A program made the position numbers and the translations under genes. This document shows, one piece after another, positions 1 to 8,172 of a stretch of DNA of 64,000 bases (positions are counted from its first letter, which is position 1; every line of letters starts with the position of its first letter). Location: contig NZ_QVMJ01000011.1 of assembly GCF_010500955.1 (NCBI RefSeq), forward strand, positions 1-64,000. Reading direction: 5' to 3'. Under the pieces are notes generated by a model. That model made no database searches, had not been told where the DNA came from, and saw only the letters and a list, made by a program, of their open reading frames with translations. Source of the stretch: Bacteroides sp. 519. GTDB lineage: Bacteria; Bacteroidota; Bacteroidia; Bacteroidales; Bacteroidaceae.

Positions 1-97
1 CAATCCTATAATTGATTCTCAATATGTTATGATTGACATAGTGGGAAATAGAAGTGCAATTTTTATGAAAATTATTTTTAAGAGTGAAAGTTGGGTT
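1..97. other. foreign-looking AT-rich segment at the break in the SusD gene
   Basis: Positions 1-97 are AT-rich and do not encode SusD-like protein in the frame of the adjacent gene. The plus strand is open in one frame from position 2 through the segment, which would fit the tail end of a transposase or simply chance. No terminal inverted repeat or target duplication can be seen because the other end is outside the window. It could be an insertion-sequence end or a contig-edge artefact. Confidence 0.4.
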
Positions 98-901
98 AGC
101 ATAATCATACGCTTTCTGGTATTCGTTTACACCTACCCACGTTTCGGCATTCAGATATAAACGAGACAGAAGTAGCCACAATGATACACGATCTACACGG
201 CCATATACGTTTTCGCCCGGGCCTTTCATTTCGTTTTCTATTTCGCCAGCTTCCTTTATTACATATTCATAAGTTTGTTTGCGGGTCATTTGTTTGGGTA
301 TGTCTTTAACTCCGGTATTTTCGTCAACATACGGAACACCACCAAACAAATCGCATAACATGGTATAGCAATAGGCACGGATAAAACGTACTTCGGCACG
401 GTAGTATTGGTAATCGTTTTTCATTTCTTCCCACAAACCACGGCCTTTGAGTTTATCTTCGGTACATTCGCGAAGCATTTCATCGCAATAGGCAATAGAC
501 ATGTACAGGCGTTGGTATGTCCATTTGATTACTGCCGCGTTAGACTCAGTCCAGGTCATATTCAGCATCATACGCAAACCGTTCGAGCTGGAAGGCATCA
601 GGAAGTTGTCTGTGCAAAGTTCCTGTAAGTAGAATAATACACGAACGTATCCGGAATAGCCCTCGTTGGCTCCTTCAAGATCAGGGTCGCCACCGTCGCC
701 CCCTTTCTGACCGGTAAGAATCAGTGAGGCATAACATTTGGCCAGCAAGCCGGTATAGCCATCTTTTGTGCTGTAAACCTGCTCACTTACAAGTTGGTTA
801 TCGTCTAACGGCATGGTATCAAGATCGCCCAGGCATGAGGTCACTACAAGTGCACACATCGCTACGACAACAGTTTTAAATATTTTATTTATGGTTTTCA
901 T
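1..901 (-). CDS. SusD-like outer-membrane lipoprotein, partial and probably interrupted
   Basis: The reading frame opens with ATG at 899-901 and stays open to the window edge. The N-terminus is a lipoprotein signal with a Cys at about residue 23 (VVTSC). Typical SusD features follow: an N-terminal helical region, a YYRAEVRFIRAYCY segment, FGGVPYVDEN, then GRVDRVSLWLLLSRLYLNAE. The protein should be the surface glycan-binding partner of the SusC-like transporter just upstream at 988-3966. After residue about 268 (AYDYA, near position 98) the family pattern, which normally continues with a 'kvI..g.y.L' segment, is replaced by AT-rich sequence encoding unrelated residues. The gene is therefore either cut by an inserted element or lies at an assembly junction. 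Family identity is secure; the state of the 3' half is inferred. Confidence 0.8.
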   Translation of the reverse strand, partial: MKTINKIFKTVVVAMCALVVTSCLGDLDTMPLDDNQLVSEQVYSTKDGYTGLLAKCYASLILTGQKGGDGGDPDLEGANEGYSGYVRVLFYLQELCTDNFLMPSSSNGLRMMLNMTWTESNAAVIKWTYQRLYMSIAYCDEMLRECTEDKLKGRGLWEEMKNDYQYYRAEVRFIRAYCYTMLCDLFGGVPYVDENTGVKDIPKQMTRKQTYEYVIKEAGEIENEMKGPGENVYGRVDRVSLWLLLSRLYLNAETWVGVNEYQKAYDYANPTFTLKNNFHKNCTSISHYVNHNILRINYRI

Positions 902-987
902 TGTTTGAATTTAATTTTAGTGATCAATTTAAGGTTTTAAGAGATATTCTTCTTTACCTCCTTTACCTCCTTCTCTTCTTTACCTCC
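902..987 (-). repeat. TTTACCTCC word tract between susC and susD
   Basis: The 86-bp gap between the SusC-like stop and the SusD-like start contains three copies of the 9-mer TTTACCTCC (953-961, 962-970, 979-987), two in direct tandem and one after an 8-bp variant. On the coding strand they read GGAGGTAAA. The same word builds the hairpin at 18983-19070. The tract ends against the SusC-like stop codon at 988-990. Confidence 0.7.
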
Positions 988-3966
988 TTAAAATGTAAGA
1001 TTCATACCGAATGTGTAAATCCGTGGACGTTGGTAAACGTTCTTATCTATGCCACTGTACATTTCGGGATCAATCCCGCTATAGCTGGTAATGGTAAACA
1101 GGTTTTGTATACCGAAATTAAGATTCAGCTTGCTTGAGTTATTCCACAATTTGTTAAAGGTATATCCCAACGTGATGTTATCGAAGCGGAAATAATCTCC
1201 TTTTTCCAGAAAGTGATCTGTATAAAGGCGTTGTTGGTTAAAACCATTATCGCGCGTAAAGCGTAGAATGTTTGAATAACTTCCCTGATCGCTGTAAACG
1301 CTTTCTTTGTAATCACTGGCTCTTACATAATTGTAGATATAGTTGCCAAAAGCACCGTGTCCGCTAAGAGCCAGATCCCAGTTTCGGTAAGAAAAACGTG
1401 TATTGAAGCCAAGCAGTGAAGTTGGAAGAGCACTCTTTCCAGTTGCATAACGTGTTTCGGTAGATGATACCGAACCGTCGGGCTGTATGTATTGTCCTTC
1501 AATGGGTTTACCGGCATCGTCGTAAGCTTGTTTTGCCAGATAGAATGTATAAGGAGTTTCGTCTACCATAAACGCTTGCACAAATTTACCTGTTCCGGAA
1601 ATTGATCCGGTTTCTACAAAGCTCGACTTGGAGTCAATTACATTTAGTTTGGTAATTTTAGAATCGCTCCATGTATAGTTTAACCCTACTGTCCATTCAA
1701 AATCTTTGGTATGTACAGGAACCACATTCACTGAGAATTCCAATCCTTGATTCTCCATCTCACCAATATTGGTGAAGATTACAGGAGAGTAGTTTGTTCC
1801 GGAAATCACATTGATTTGGTTTAATAGATCTTTGGTAAAGCGTTTGTAATAATCTACCGATCCATAGATGCGGTTACCAAGGAACCCATAGTCGATACCT
1901 GCATTCCATGTGGTAGTAGTTTCCCATTTAATATCGGAGTCGAAACCGTTGGGGCGATAGGTATAGTACCATTGATCGCCAAACTGATAGCTTGATTCGG
2001 GATAAGATACAGAGAAGGTTGTCATGTAAGGATAGTCATTGATAATATCCTGCTGACCCGTTACCCCGTAGCTTAAACGCAACTTAAGATCGGAAACTAC
2101 GTTTGAATCTATCAGAAATGCTTCCTGATTAATACGCCAGCCAAGTGCAACAGATGGGAATAATCCCCAACGATTATCTTTGTTGAAACGTGAAGAGGCA
2201 TCCGAACGCAATGTTGCTGTAAGCATATAGCGGTTATCATACGTATAATTAAAACGTCCATAGAATGAAAGCAGGTAGTATTCTGTTTCATAGTGTTTGG
2301 GTGAGAAGAGTTCGTTTCCACGAGGATCGTTTGTTGACTGATCCAGCTTTTTCCAGAAATGCTGCCAACCGTAACCTGCCATTGCATTAACTGCATGCTT
2401 GCCAAAATCTTTGGTATAATTGGCATAGAAATCGAGCAATGTATTACGTTTCTTTTGTGTGGAACGTTCAGCCAAGCCGGTTCCGTCTTTCATGTTTCCG
2501 GTGTACATCATACCAGCTAAATCGGGCACGTCTCTATTGTATTTACTTTCAAGGATATCGTAACCCAGGTTAAGGTTGAAACGAAGGTCTTCAAAACCAT
2601 GAACTTTGTAATCGAAAGTTGCATTTCCGATGGAACGGGTTACTTTTGCTACTCTGTCTTGTAGCTCAAGTTGGGCTACCGGGTTATCACCTTGAATAGC
2701 CATAGGCGAGTTTCCATTCATCCAGATGAAGTAACCAAGACCGGGATCGGTTTGCCAGGAGGGGCTGTATGTCCTTGCCGGACGAGTAGGATCATAGGAT
2801 AATGCGCTTCCTACTACTCCGCTATCTACTTTATTGTCTTTTTCGAAAGATAGTTTAGCATTGAGGTTGACGCTAAGATGATTATCGAAAAATGTGGGCG
2901 AGATACCTCCACCAAATGTATAACGTTTGTAATTGTTGGTCTTGATAATACCATTCTGATCGGTGTAGCCAACAGATACACGGTAAGGAGCCTGCATATT
3001 TACTTTACCGGATAGAGATAAATTGTGTTCGTGTCCGAAGGCGGTACGGTAGATTTCATCCTGCCAGTCGGTTGATGTGCATCCAAATTCGGGATTTGTT
3101 GGAACTCCGGTAACAGTTGGAACAAATTCCCTAAACTCGCTTGCTGTAAGTATATCAAGCTTATCCACAATATGGCTTACAGAGAAGTTATTTGTATAAT
3201 TAACCTGCAACTTGTTAGAAGTTCCTTTTTTAGTTGTGATTATAATAACTCCGTTAGATGCACGCGAACCATAGATAGCCGTTGCAGATGCATCTTTCAA
3301 TACAGTAAATGTTTCGATATCGTTGGGATTGATGGCCCCGATAAGGTTGGAAGAACCTTCGATGGATGAGTTATCAACTGGTACACCGTCGATAACAATA
3401 AGTGGATCGTTGGACGCTGAAAGGGATGCACCACTACGGATACGTATGGTTGCGCCCTGTCCGGGTGCTCCCGATCCGCTAACTACATTTACCCCGGCAA
3501 CTTTACCTACAAGGGCATCTTGTGCGCTAATCCGGTTTCCTTTGTTAAAGTCATCGGGTTTTACGGCAATCACCGATCCGGTTGCATCGGATTTCTTTAC
3601 CGATCCGTAGCCGATAACAACTACATCGTCGAGCAGTTGGGCATCATCTTTTAATATTACATTCATGGAGGGCTTAGCGGAGAGCTCTTGTGGTTGTGTT
3701 CCGATGTACGAAAATACAAGTATAGCACCTTGTTTTACTGTCAGCCGGAAGTTACCGTCGTAATCGGTAATAGTACCGTTGGTAGTACCTTTTTCCAGAA
3801 TATTTGCACCGATCACAGGCTCGCCTGTGGTATCTTTTACTATACCGGTTATGGTAATTTGTTGTGCAAGTGCATTCATTGTTACCAATAAACCTGCAAC
3901 AATGGTTAATAGGAGGCGGAGTTTGCCTTTTAATTTTAATGCTTTCACCATGTTATTATTTTCCAA
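988..3966 (-). CDS. SusC-like TonB-dependent outer-membrane transporter
   Basis: A 992-residue protein with a signal peptide ending near NALAQ (residues 31-35), a carboxypeptidase-regulatory-like beta-sandwich at about 38-107, a TonB-box-type segment DDVVVIGYG at 113-121, a plug domain (VIDGVPVDN, VLKDASATAIYGSRASNGVI) and a long C-terminal barrel ending in an aromatic residue (FGMNLTF). It has no STN domain, so unlike the two other SusC proteins in the window it has no obvious FecR contact module. It imports a glycan or oligosaccharide across the outer membrane with the SusD-like lipoprotein encoded next. No degradative enzyme is visible on the right side, so the substrate is unknown. An internal ATG at residue 6 (MVKALK) is an alternative start. 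Confidence 0.95.
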   Translation of the reverse strand: MENNNMVKALKLKGKLRLLLTIVAGLLVTMNALAQQITITGIVKDTTGEPVIGANILEKGTTNGTITDYDGNFRLTVKQGAILVFSYIGTQPQELSAKPSMNVILKDDAQLLDDVVVIGYGSVKKSDATGSVIAVKPDDFNKGNRISAQDALVGKVAGVNVVSGSGAPGQGATIRIRSGASLSASNDPLIVIDGVPVDNSSIEGSSNLIGAINPNDIETFTVLKDASATAIYGSRASNGVIIITTKKGTSNKLQVNYTNNFSVSHIVDKLDILTASEFREFVPTVTGVPTNPEFGCTSTDWQDEIYRTAFGHEHNLSLSGKVNMQAPYRVSVGYTDQNGIIKTNNYKRYTFGGGISPTFFDNHLSVNLNAKLSFEKDNKVDSGVVGSALSYDPTRPARTYSPSWQTDPGLGYFIWMNGNSPMAIQGDNPVAQLELQDRVAKVTRSIGNATFDYKVHGFEDLRFNLNLGYDILESKYNRDVPDLAGMMYTGNMKDGTGLAERSTQKKRNTLLDFYANYTKDFGKHAVNAMAGYGWQHFWKKLDQSTNDPRGNELFSPKHYETEYYLLSFYGRFNYTYDNRYMLTATLRSDASSRFNKDNRWGLFPSVALGWRINQEAFLIDSNVVSDLKLRLSYGVTGQQDIINDYPYMTTFSVSYPESSYQFGDQWYYTYRPNGFDSDIKWETTTTWNAGIDYGFLGNRIYGSVDYYKRFTKDLLNQINVISGTNYSPVIFTNIGEMENQGLEFSVNVVPVHTKDFEWTVGLNYTWSDSKITKLNVIDSKSSFVETGSISGTGKFVQAFMVDETPYTFYLAKQAYDDAGKPIEGQYIQPDGSVSSTETRYATGKSALPTSLLGFNTRFSYRNWDLALSGHGAFGNYIYNYVRASDYKESVYSDQGSYSNILRFTRDNGFNQQRLYTDHFLEKGDYFRFDNITLGYTFNKLWNNSSKLNLNFGIQNLFTITSYSGIDPEMYSGIDKNVYQRPRIYTFGMNLTF

Positions 3967-4186
3967 GGTTAATTAATGAATTAGTTTTTAATTTTACTTT
4001 TCAGGTTCTCAATCGCGAATTGTTTTCCTGCTTGCAAATAAAGAGGGAAATAGAGCACAAAATTGGTTTAAAAGAAAAATAGTAGTGAGTGGTGATTGCT
4101 ATTTCCATTGGTTATCAGCTGGTTAGCTGTTTTGCAAGAATGAGAAATAGTAGTAGGTTTGAATGTGTAAATAGAAACAAAACAAC
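3967..4186. other. divergent intergenic region between susC-like gene and serS
   Basis: The region separates two divergently transcribed genes and must hold both promoters. Apart from the serS -7 box at its right end, no repeat array, hairpin or small gene was recognised. Confidence 0.5.
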
Positions 4187-4194
4187 TATCTTTG
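4187..4194 (+). promoter_or_regulatory. -7 box of serS promoter
   Basis: TATCTTTG matches the Bacteroidota -7 consensus TAnnTTTG and lies 36 bp before the serS start codon. No convincing -33 TTTG is seen at the usual 19-21 bp spacing. Confidence 0.6.
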
Positions 4195-4229
4195 CACTCG
4201 TGTAAACGAAAAAATTAAAATACATAGAT

Positions 4230-5504
4230 ATGCTTACCATCAAACAAATTACAGAAAACGCCGAAGCGATTTTAAGCGGACTTGAAAAGAAACATTTTAA
4301 GAATGCCCAGGAAGTTCTTAATAAAGTTATTGAACTGAACAATATACGTAGGCAAACCCAAAACGAACTCGACAGCAACCTTGCCGAAGTAAACGCTTTA
4401 TCTAAGAATATTGGCGGACTTATGAAAGAAGGCAAAAAAGAAGAGGCCGAAGCTGCCCGTGCACAGGTAGGCGAAATAAAAGAGAAAAACAAAGCATTGG
4501 AAACTGCCATGAACGAGGCAACCAACGAACTACAGGAACTGTTATATACAATACCCAACATACCACACCATAGTGTACCCGAAGGTTACGGAGCCGACGA
4601 TAATGTTGTTGAACGCACAGGTGGAAACGATGTTGATCTTCCTGCCGATGCCTTACCTCACTGGGAACTGGCTAAGAAATATGATTTGATTGATTTTGAA
4701 CTTGGTGTTAAAATAGCCGGGGCCGGTTTTCCTGTATATAAAGGTAAAGGTGCCAGATTACAACGCGCATTAATAAACTTTTTCCTTGATGAAGCCCGCA
4801 ATGCAGGCTACCTGGAAATAGAACCTCCTTATGTGGTAAATGCAGCTTCGGGTTATGGAACAGGACAGTTGCCTGATAAAGAAGGACAGATGTATCATGC
4901 TACTGCCGACGATCTGTATCTTATTCCTACCGCCGAGGTACCTGTAACAAACATCTACCGTGATGTGATTCTGGAAGAGAAAGATTTACCTGTTATGAAC
5001 TGCGCATACTCTGCTTGTTTCCGTCGCGAAGCCGGTTCTTACGGAAAAGATGTTCGCGGTTTGAACCGTTTACATCAGTTCAACAAAGTAGAGATTGTAC
5101 GAATTGACAAGCCCGAGCATTCTTATGAGTCGTTAAACGAAATGATTGCCCATGTAGAGAACTTAGTGAGCAAACTGGAACTTCCTTATCGAATTCTACG
5201 CCTATGCGGTGGTGATATGAGTTTTACTTCTTCACTTACTTTCGACTTTGAAGTATATTCGGCAGCACAGAAACGTTGGTTAGAGGTTAGTTCGGTTTCT
5301 AACTTTGAATCTTATCAGGCAAACCGCTTGAAATGCCGTTACCGCAATGCCGATAAGAAAACAGAACTCTGCCACACATTGAATGGTTCGGCTCTTGCAT
5401 TACCACGCATACTTGCCGCTTTACTGGAAAACAACCAAACAGATGAAGGTATTCGCATACCTAAAGCTTTAGTTCCATATTGCGGTTTTGAAATAATTGA
5501 GTAA
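4230..5504 (+). CDS. serS: Seryl-tRNA synthetase
   Basis: The 424-residue length is normal for bacterial SerRS. The N-terminal third is the long coiled-coil tRNA-binding arm (charged, heptad-like, residues about 25-105). Class II catalytic motifs follow: PTAEVP near 232, motif 2 CFRREAGSYGKDVRGLNR near 261-280 and motif 3 LNGSALALPRILAALLENNQ near 385-405. It charges tRNA(Ser) with serine and also serves selenocysteine tRNA where present. The gene stands alone on the plus strand between two minus-strand blocks. Its stop codon (5502-5504) lies inside the first word of the inverted repeat that separates it from the convergent glycogen operon. Confidence 0.98.
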   Translation: MLTIKQITENAEAILSGLEKKHFKNAQEVLNKVIELNNIRRQTQNELDSNLAEVNALSKNIGGLMKEGKKEEAEAARAQVGEIKEKNKALETAMNEATNELQELLYTIPNIPHHSVPEGYGADDNVVERTGGNDVDLPADALPHWELAKKYDLIDFELGVKIAGAGFPVYKGKGARLQRALINFFLDEARNAGYLEIEPPYVVNAASGYGTGQLPDKEGQMYHATADDLYLIPTAEVPVTNIYRDVILEEKDLPVMNCAYSACFRREAGSYGKDVRGLNRLHQFNKVEIVRIDKPEHSYESLNEMIAHVENLVSKLELPYRILRLCGGDMSFTSSLTFDFEVYSAAQKRWLEVSSVSNFESYQANRLKCRYRNADKKTELCHTLNGSALALPRILAALLENNQTDEGIRIPKALVPYCGFEIIE

Positions 5505-5587
5505 TGAGTTTTGAGTTATGAGTAGTGAGTTTTGAGTAGTTACCATGCGGCATCGCTACTCATTACTCACTACTCATTACTCACTAC
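5499..5587. repeat. long inverted repeat of 7-bp words with CATGCGG core
   Basis: The left arm 5499-5540 consists of six 7-mers of the type GAGTAAT/GAGTTTT/GAGTAGT. The right arm 5556-5587 carries the complementary words (CTACTCA, TTACTCA). The loop 5541-5555 contains CATGCGG at 5544-5550. The arms include the stop codons of both convergent genes, serS and the GH57 gene. It may act as a bidirectional terminator. The same architecture with other words recurs through the window. Confidence 0.9.
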
Positions 5588-6873
5588 TTTTTCTTCGCTC
5601 GTAGTTTTTCAATATCCTTGTTTAAACCAGCTATTACTTCATCCTGATTCTTAATGGTAAGTAACAAGGAGTTCAATTCCTCATCCTCTAAACCTTCCGG
5701 ATATAAAGCATTTACACGTTTAATGAAATCACCTAGAATATTCATGTAGTTGGTGAAAGCATCGTATGGCGAATCGTAAATACCACGGTACACGGTTATT
5801 CCTGTGTTTTTGGTTTTCATGAAAAGGAAGTTGTTACTTGCCTGAAGATAATCCCAATCCTGCTTAATACGTTTATCGGTAGCCATCATTACTCTATCAA
5901 CTATACTATAAAGTTTGTTGAAGGCTTCTTTCTGTAATATATTACCAAGCCATGCACTGGTATCTCTTTCTTCATCTGTCCAGGATATTGGATAAGGTAC
6001 ATCCAATGCTGAAACCGATTTGAGTTTGGTAATTATTTCGCTTGGAGTAGAGAAAGTAATACCCCGTTGCTTAGCACATGCTGGTAGTGCCTTCATAAAT
6101 TCCAGGATATTAGATGACAATGGCTGAGCCATACCCAAAGCAGATAACTCCATAAATATATTAATCACCTGTTCTTCTTGTGGCAACGCTTGAACCCAAT
6201 CCATGTATTTATCAGCAAATAATGGATATTCATTCCATTCGGAGTTGGAGAAACGCAAGCTGATGTCGTCTGATAGTTTAAAATCCCTTATCAGGAGTTT
6301 AAGGTTAGGATTCATATTGCAATGGTACAAATAGTGAGGACTCTTCCACCCCAAAATGTGTTTTGCACCTTCGGTAAGCATTCCTTTAAAGCCCAGACTT
6401 GCAACAGTTGCTCCTATCTCGTCCGAATAAATCAGACTGGAGTTGCGGAATACTTTGGGTTTCTTACCAAATACCTGCTTGATTTTGTTACTTTGTCTGG
6501 TTACTTCTTCTCTGAAACAGTCTTCGCTGCCAAGCGAAGATAAACCATGTGAATAAGGTTCGCAAAGGAACTCACAATTGCCGGTATCATTTAACTGATG
6601 CAGTAAGTCAATAACTGCCGGAGCATGAATTTCCAATTGCTCTAATGCAACACCCGAGATAGAAAGTGCTACTTTAAATGCTCCATTGGAGTTGTGTACC
6701 ATTTCAATCAGCGCATTCAATGCAGGGATATACGAACGTTCGGCCACATCGTTGATAGTGGTTTCGTTGGCATAATCGTCGTAATAATAATGGTCGGACC
6801 CTATTTCGAAGAAACGATAACGTTTCAAGTGTATGATTTGATGAATTTCAAAATAGAAACAGATTGTTCTCAT
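5584..6873 (-). CDS. Glycoside hydrolase family 57 protein (alpha-amylase type)
   Basis: A 429-residue cytoplasmic protein without a signal peptide. The start MRTICFYFEIHQ with the motif FEIHQ is the usual GH57 N-terminus (conserved region 1, H11). GNCEFLCEPYSHGLSSL is region 2, and the segment around FKGMLTEGAKHIL has the position expected of the nucleophile-bearing region. GH57 enzymes hydrolyse or transfer alpha-1,4/1,6-glucans. It is the third gene of a tight operon with a glycosyltransferase (16-bp gap) and a GH133 debranching enzyme, an arrangement conserved in Bacteroides, so intracellular glycogen turnover is the likely role. The tail is a charged, coiled-coil-like helix ending in KKK. 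The stop TAG belongs to the adjoining word repeat. Confidence 0.9.
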   Translation of the reverse strand: MRTICFYFEIHQIIHLKRYRFFEIGSDHYYYDDYANETTINDVAERSYIPALNALIEMVHNSNGAFKVALSISGVALEQLEIHAPAVIDLLHQLNDTGNCEFLCEPYSHGLSSLGSEDCFREEVTRQSNKIKQVFGKKPKVFRNSSLIYSDEIGATVASLGFKGMLTEGAKHILGWKSPHYLYHCNMNPNLKLLIRDFKLSDDISLRFSNSEWNEYPLFADKYMDWVQALPQEEQVINIFMELSALGMAQPLSSNILEFMKALPACAKQRGITFSTPSEIITKLKSVSALDVPYPISWTDEERDTSAWLGNILQKEAFNKLYSIVDRVMMATDKRIKQDWDYLQASNNFLFMKTKNTGITVYRGIYDSPYDAFTNYMNILGDFIKRVNALYPEGLEDEELNSLLLTIKNQDEVIAGLNKDIEKLRAKKK

Positions 6874-6889
6874 ATTTAATAATTTTGAT

Positions 6890-8155
6890 TTAATAGTTTT
6901 GAATTACCTCCTCGTATATACCTCTTACTTTATACCCAACGGTTTCCCATTTTATTTCATCAACTTCCTTTTTGCCTTCATCGCGTAAATACTCATAAAG
7001 GGCAGGGTATGTACAGATTGAATAAATAGCATCGGCCATAGCATGTATATCCCAATAATCGGTTTTAATACATTTATTAAGTATTTCGGCACAGCCGGAT
7101 TGCTTGGATATAATGGTAGGAACACTTACCTGCATGGCTTCCAACGGAGATATTCCGAATGGTTCCGATACAGATGGCATTATATATACATCACTGGCTT
7201 TCAGAACTTCGTAAACCTGGTTCCCTTTCATAAATCCGGGGAAATGGAAACGGTCGGCAATACCACGTTCGGCAACTAAACGAATCATCTGATTCATCAT
7301 ATCGCCACTACCAGCCATTACAAACCGTACATTCTTTGTGCGTTTCAATACCATTGCAGCTGCTTCAACAAAGTACTCGGGGCCTTTTTGCATGGTAATA
7401 CGACCCAAAAAAGTTACTACCTTTTCTTTGGGTATCTTTTTAGGCTCGATATTCATAATCTCCTGCGACAACGGCTCTACTGCATTATGCACAGTTGATA
7501 CCTTGCGGGGATCTTGAAAATACTTATGAATAACAGTTTGCCTGGTTAACTCGCTTACACACATTATATGGTCGGCATTGTCCATACCGTTCTTTTCAAT
7601 AGCATATACGGTTGGATTAACATTACCGCGGCTACGATCGAAATCTGTTGCATGCACATGGATAACCAGTGGCTTGCCCGAAACCTGCTTGGCATGAAGA
7701 CCTGCGGGGTAGGTAAGCCAATCGTGCGAATGAATGATGTCGAATTCCTGTTGACGGGCTACCACACCTGCCACAATGGAGTAGTTGTTTATTTCTTCGT
7801 GGAGATTATCCGGGTATCTTCCCGAAAACTCTATACAGCCCAAATCGTTGGTATGTAAATAGTTGAAATCGGCATAAATATGATCGCGCAAATCGTAATA
7901 TAGTTGTGGGTCCATATACGAGCCCACACGGCTGTTTACATAATCCCAGCTAACATCACGCCATGCAACTGGGGTACTGTTCATACCGATTATGCGTAAG
8001 AAACTTTGGTCTTCATCTCCCCAAGGCTTAGGAATGCAAAAGGTTATTTCCATATCCTGTTGAAGAGACATGCCCTTGGTTAGACCGTAACTGGCAGTTC
8101 CCAATCCTCCCAATATATGTGGGGGGAACTCCCATCCAAACATTAATACTTTCAT
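6890..8155 (-). CDS. Glycosyltransferase, GT4/GT5-like (glycogen synthase-related)
   Basis: A 421-residue GT-B fold protein. The N-terminus MKVLMFGWEFPPHILGGLGT carries the glycine-rich loop typical of glycogen/starch synthase-like enzymes. The C-terminal half has VTFLGRITMQKGPEYF and the nucleotide-sugar-binding E-x7-E pattern in SEPFGISPLEAM. The likely reaction is transfer of glucose from a nucleotide sugar to an alpha-glucan. It sits between the GH133 debranching enzyme (17-bp gap) and the GH57 gene, which supports a glycogen-synthesis role. GT4 members with other donors remain possible from sequence alone. Confidence 0.9.
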   Translation of the reverse strand: MKVLMFGWEFPPHILGGLGTASYGLTKGMSLQQDMEITFCIPKPWGDEDQSFLRIIGMNSTPVAWRDVSWDYVNSRVGSYMDPQLYYDLRDHIYADFNYLHTNDLGCIEFSGRYPDNLHEEINNYSIVAGVVARQQEFDIIHSHDWLTYPAGLHAKQVSGKPLVIHVHATDFDRSRGNVNPTVYAIEKNGMDNADHIMCVSELTRQTVIHKYFQDPRKVSTVHNAVEPLSQEIMNIEPKKIPKEKVVTFLGRITMQKGPEYFVEAAAMVLKRTKNVRFVMAGSGDMMNQMIRLVAERGIADRFHFPGFMKGNQVYEVLKASDVYIMPSVSEPFGISPLEAMQVSVPTIISKQSGCAEILNKCIKTDYWDIHAMADAIYSICTYPALYEYLRDEGKKEVDEIKWETVGYKVRGIYEEVIQNY

Positions 8156-8172
8156 TATGTTCCTCCTCCTTA

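Noticed and set aside
4115..4561. 148-codon open frame on the minus strand over the start of serS
   Set aside because: It is antisense to the well-conserved SerRS coiled-coil; low-complexity Ser/Phe composition reflects the complement of the Glu/Lys-rich helix.
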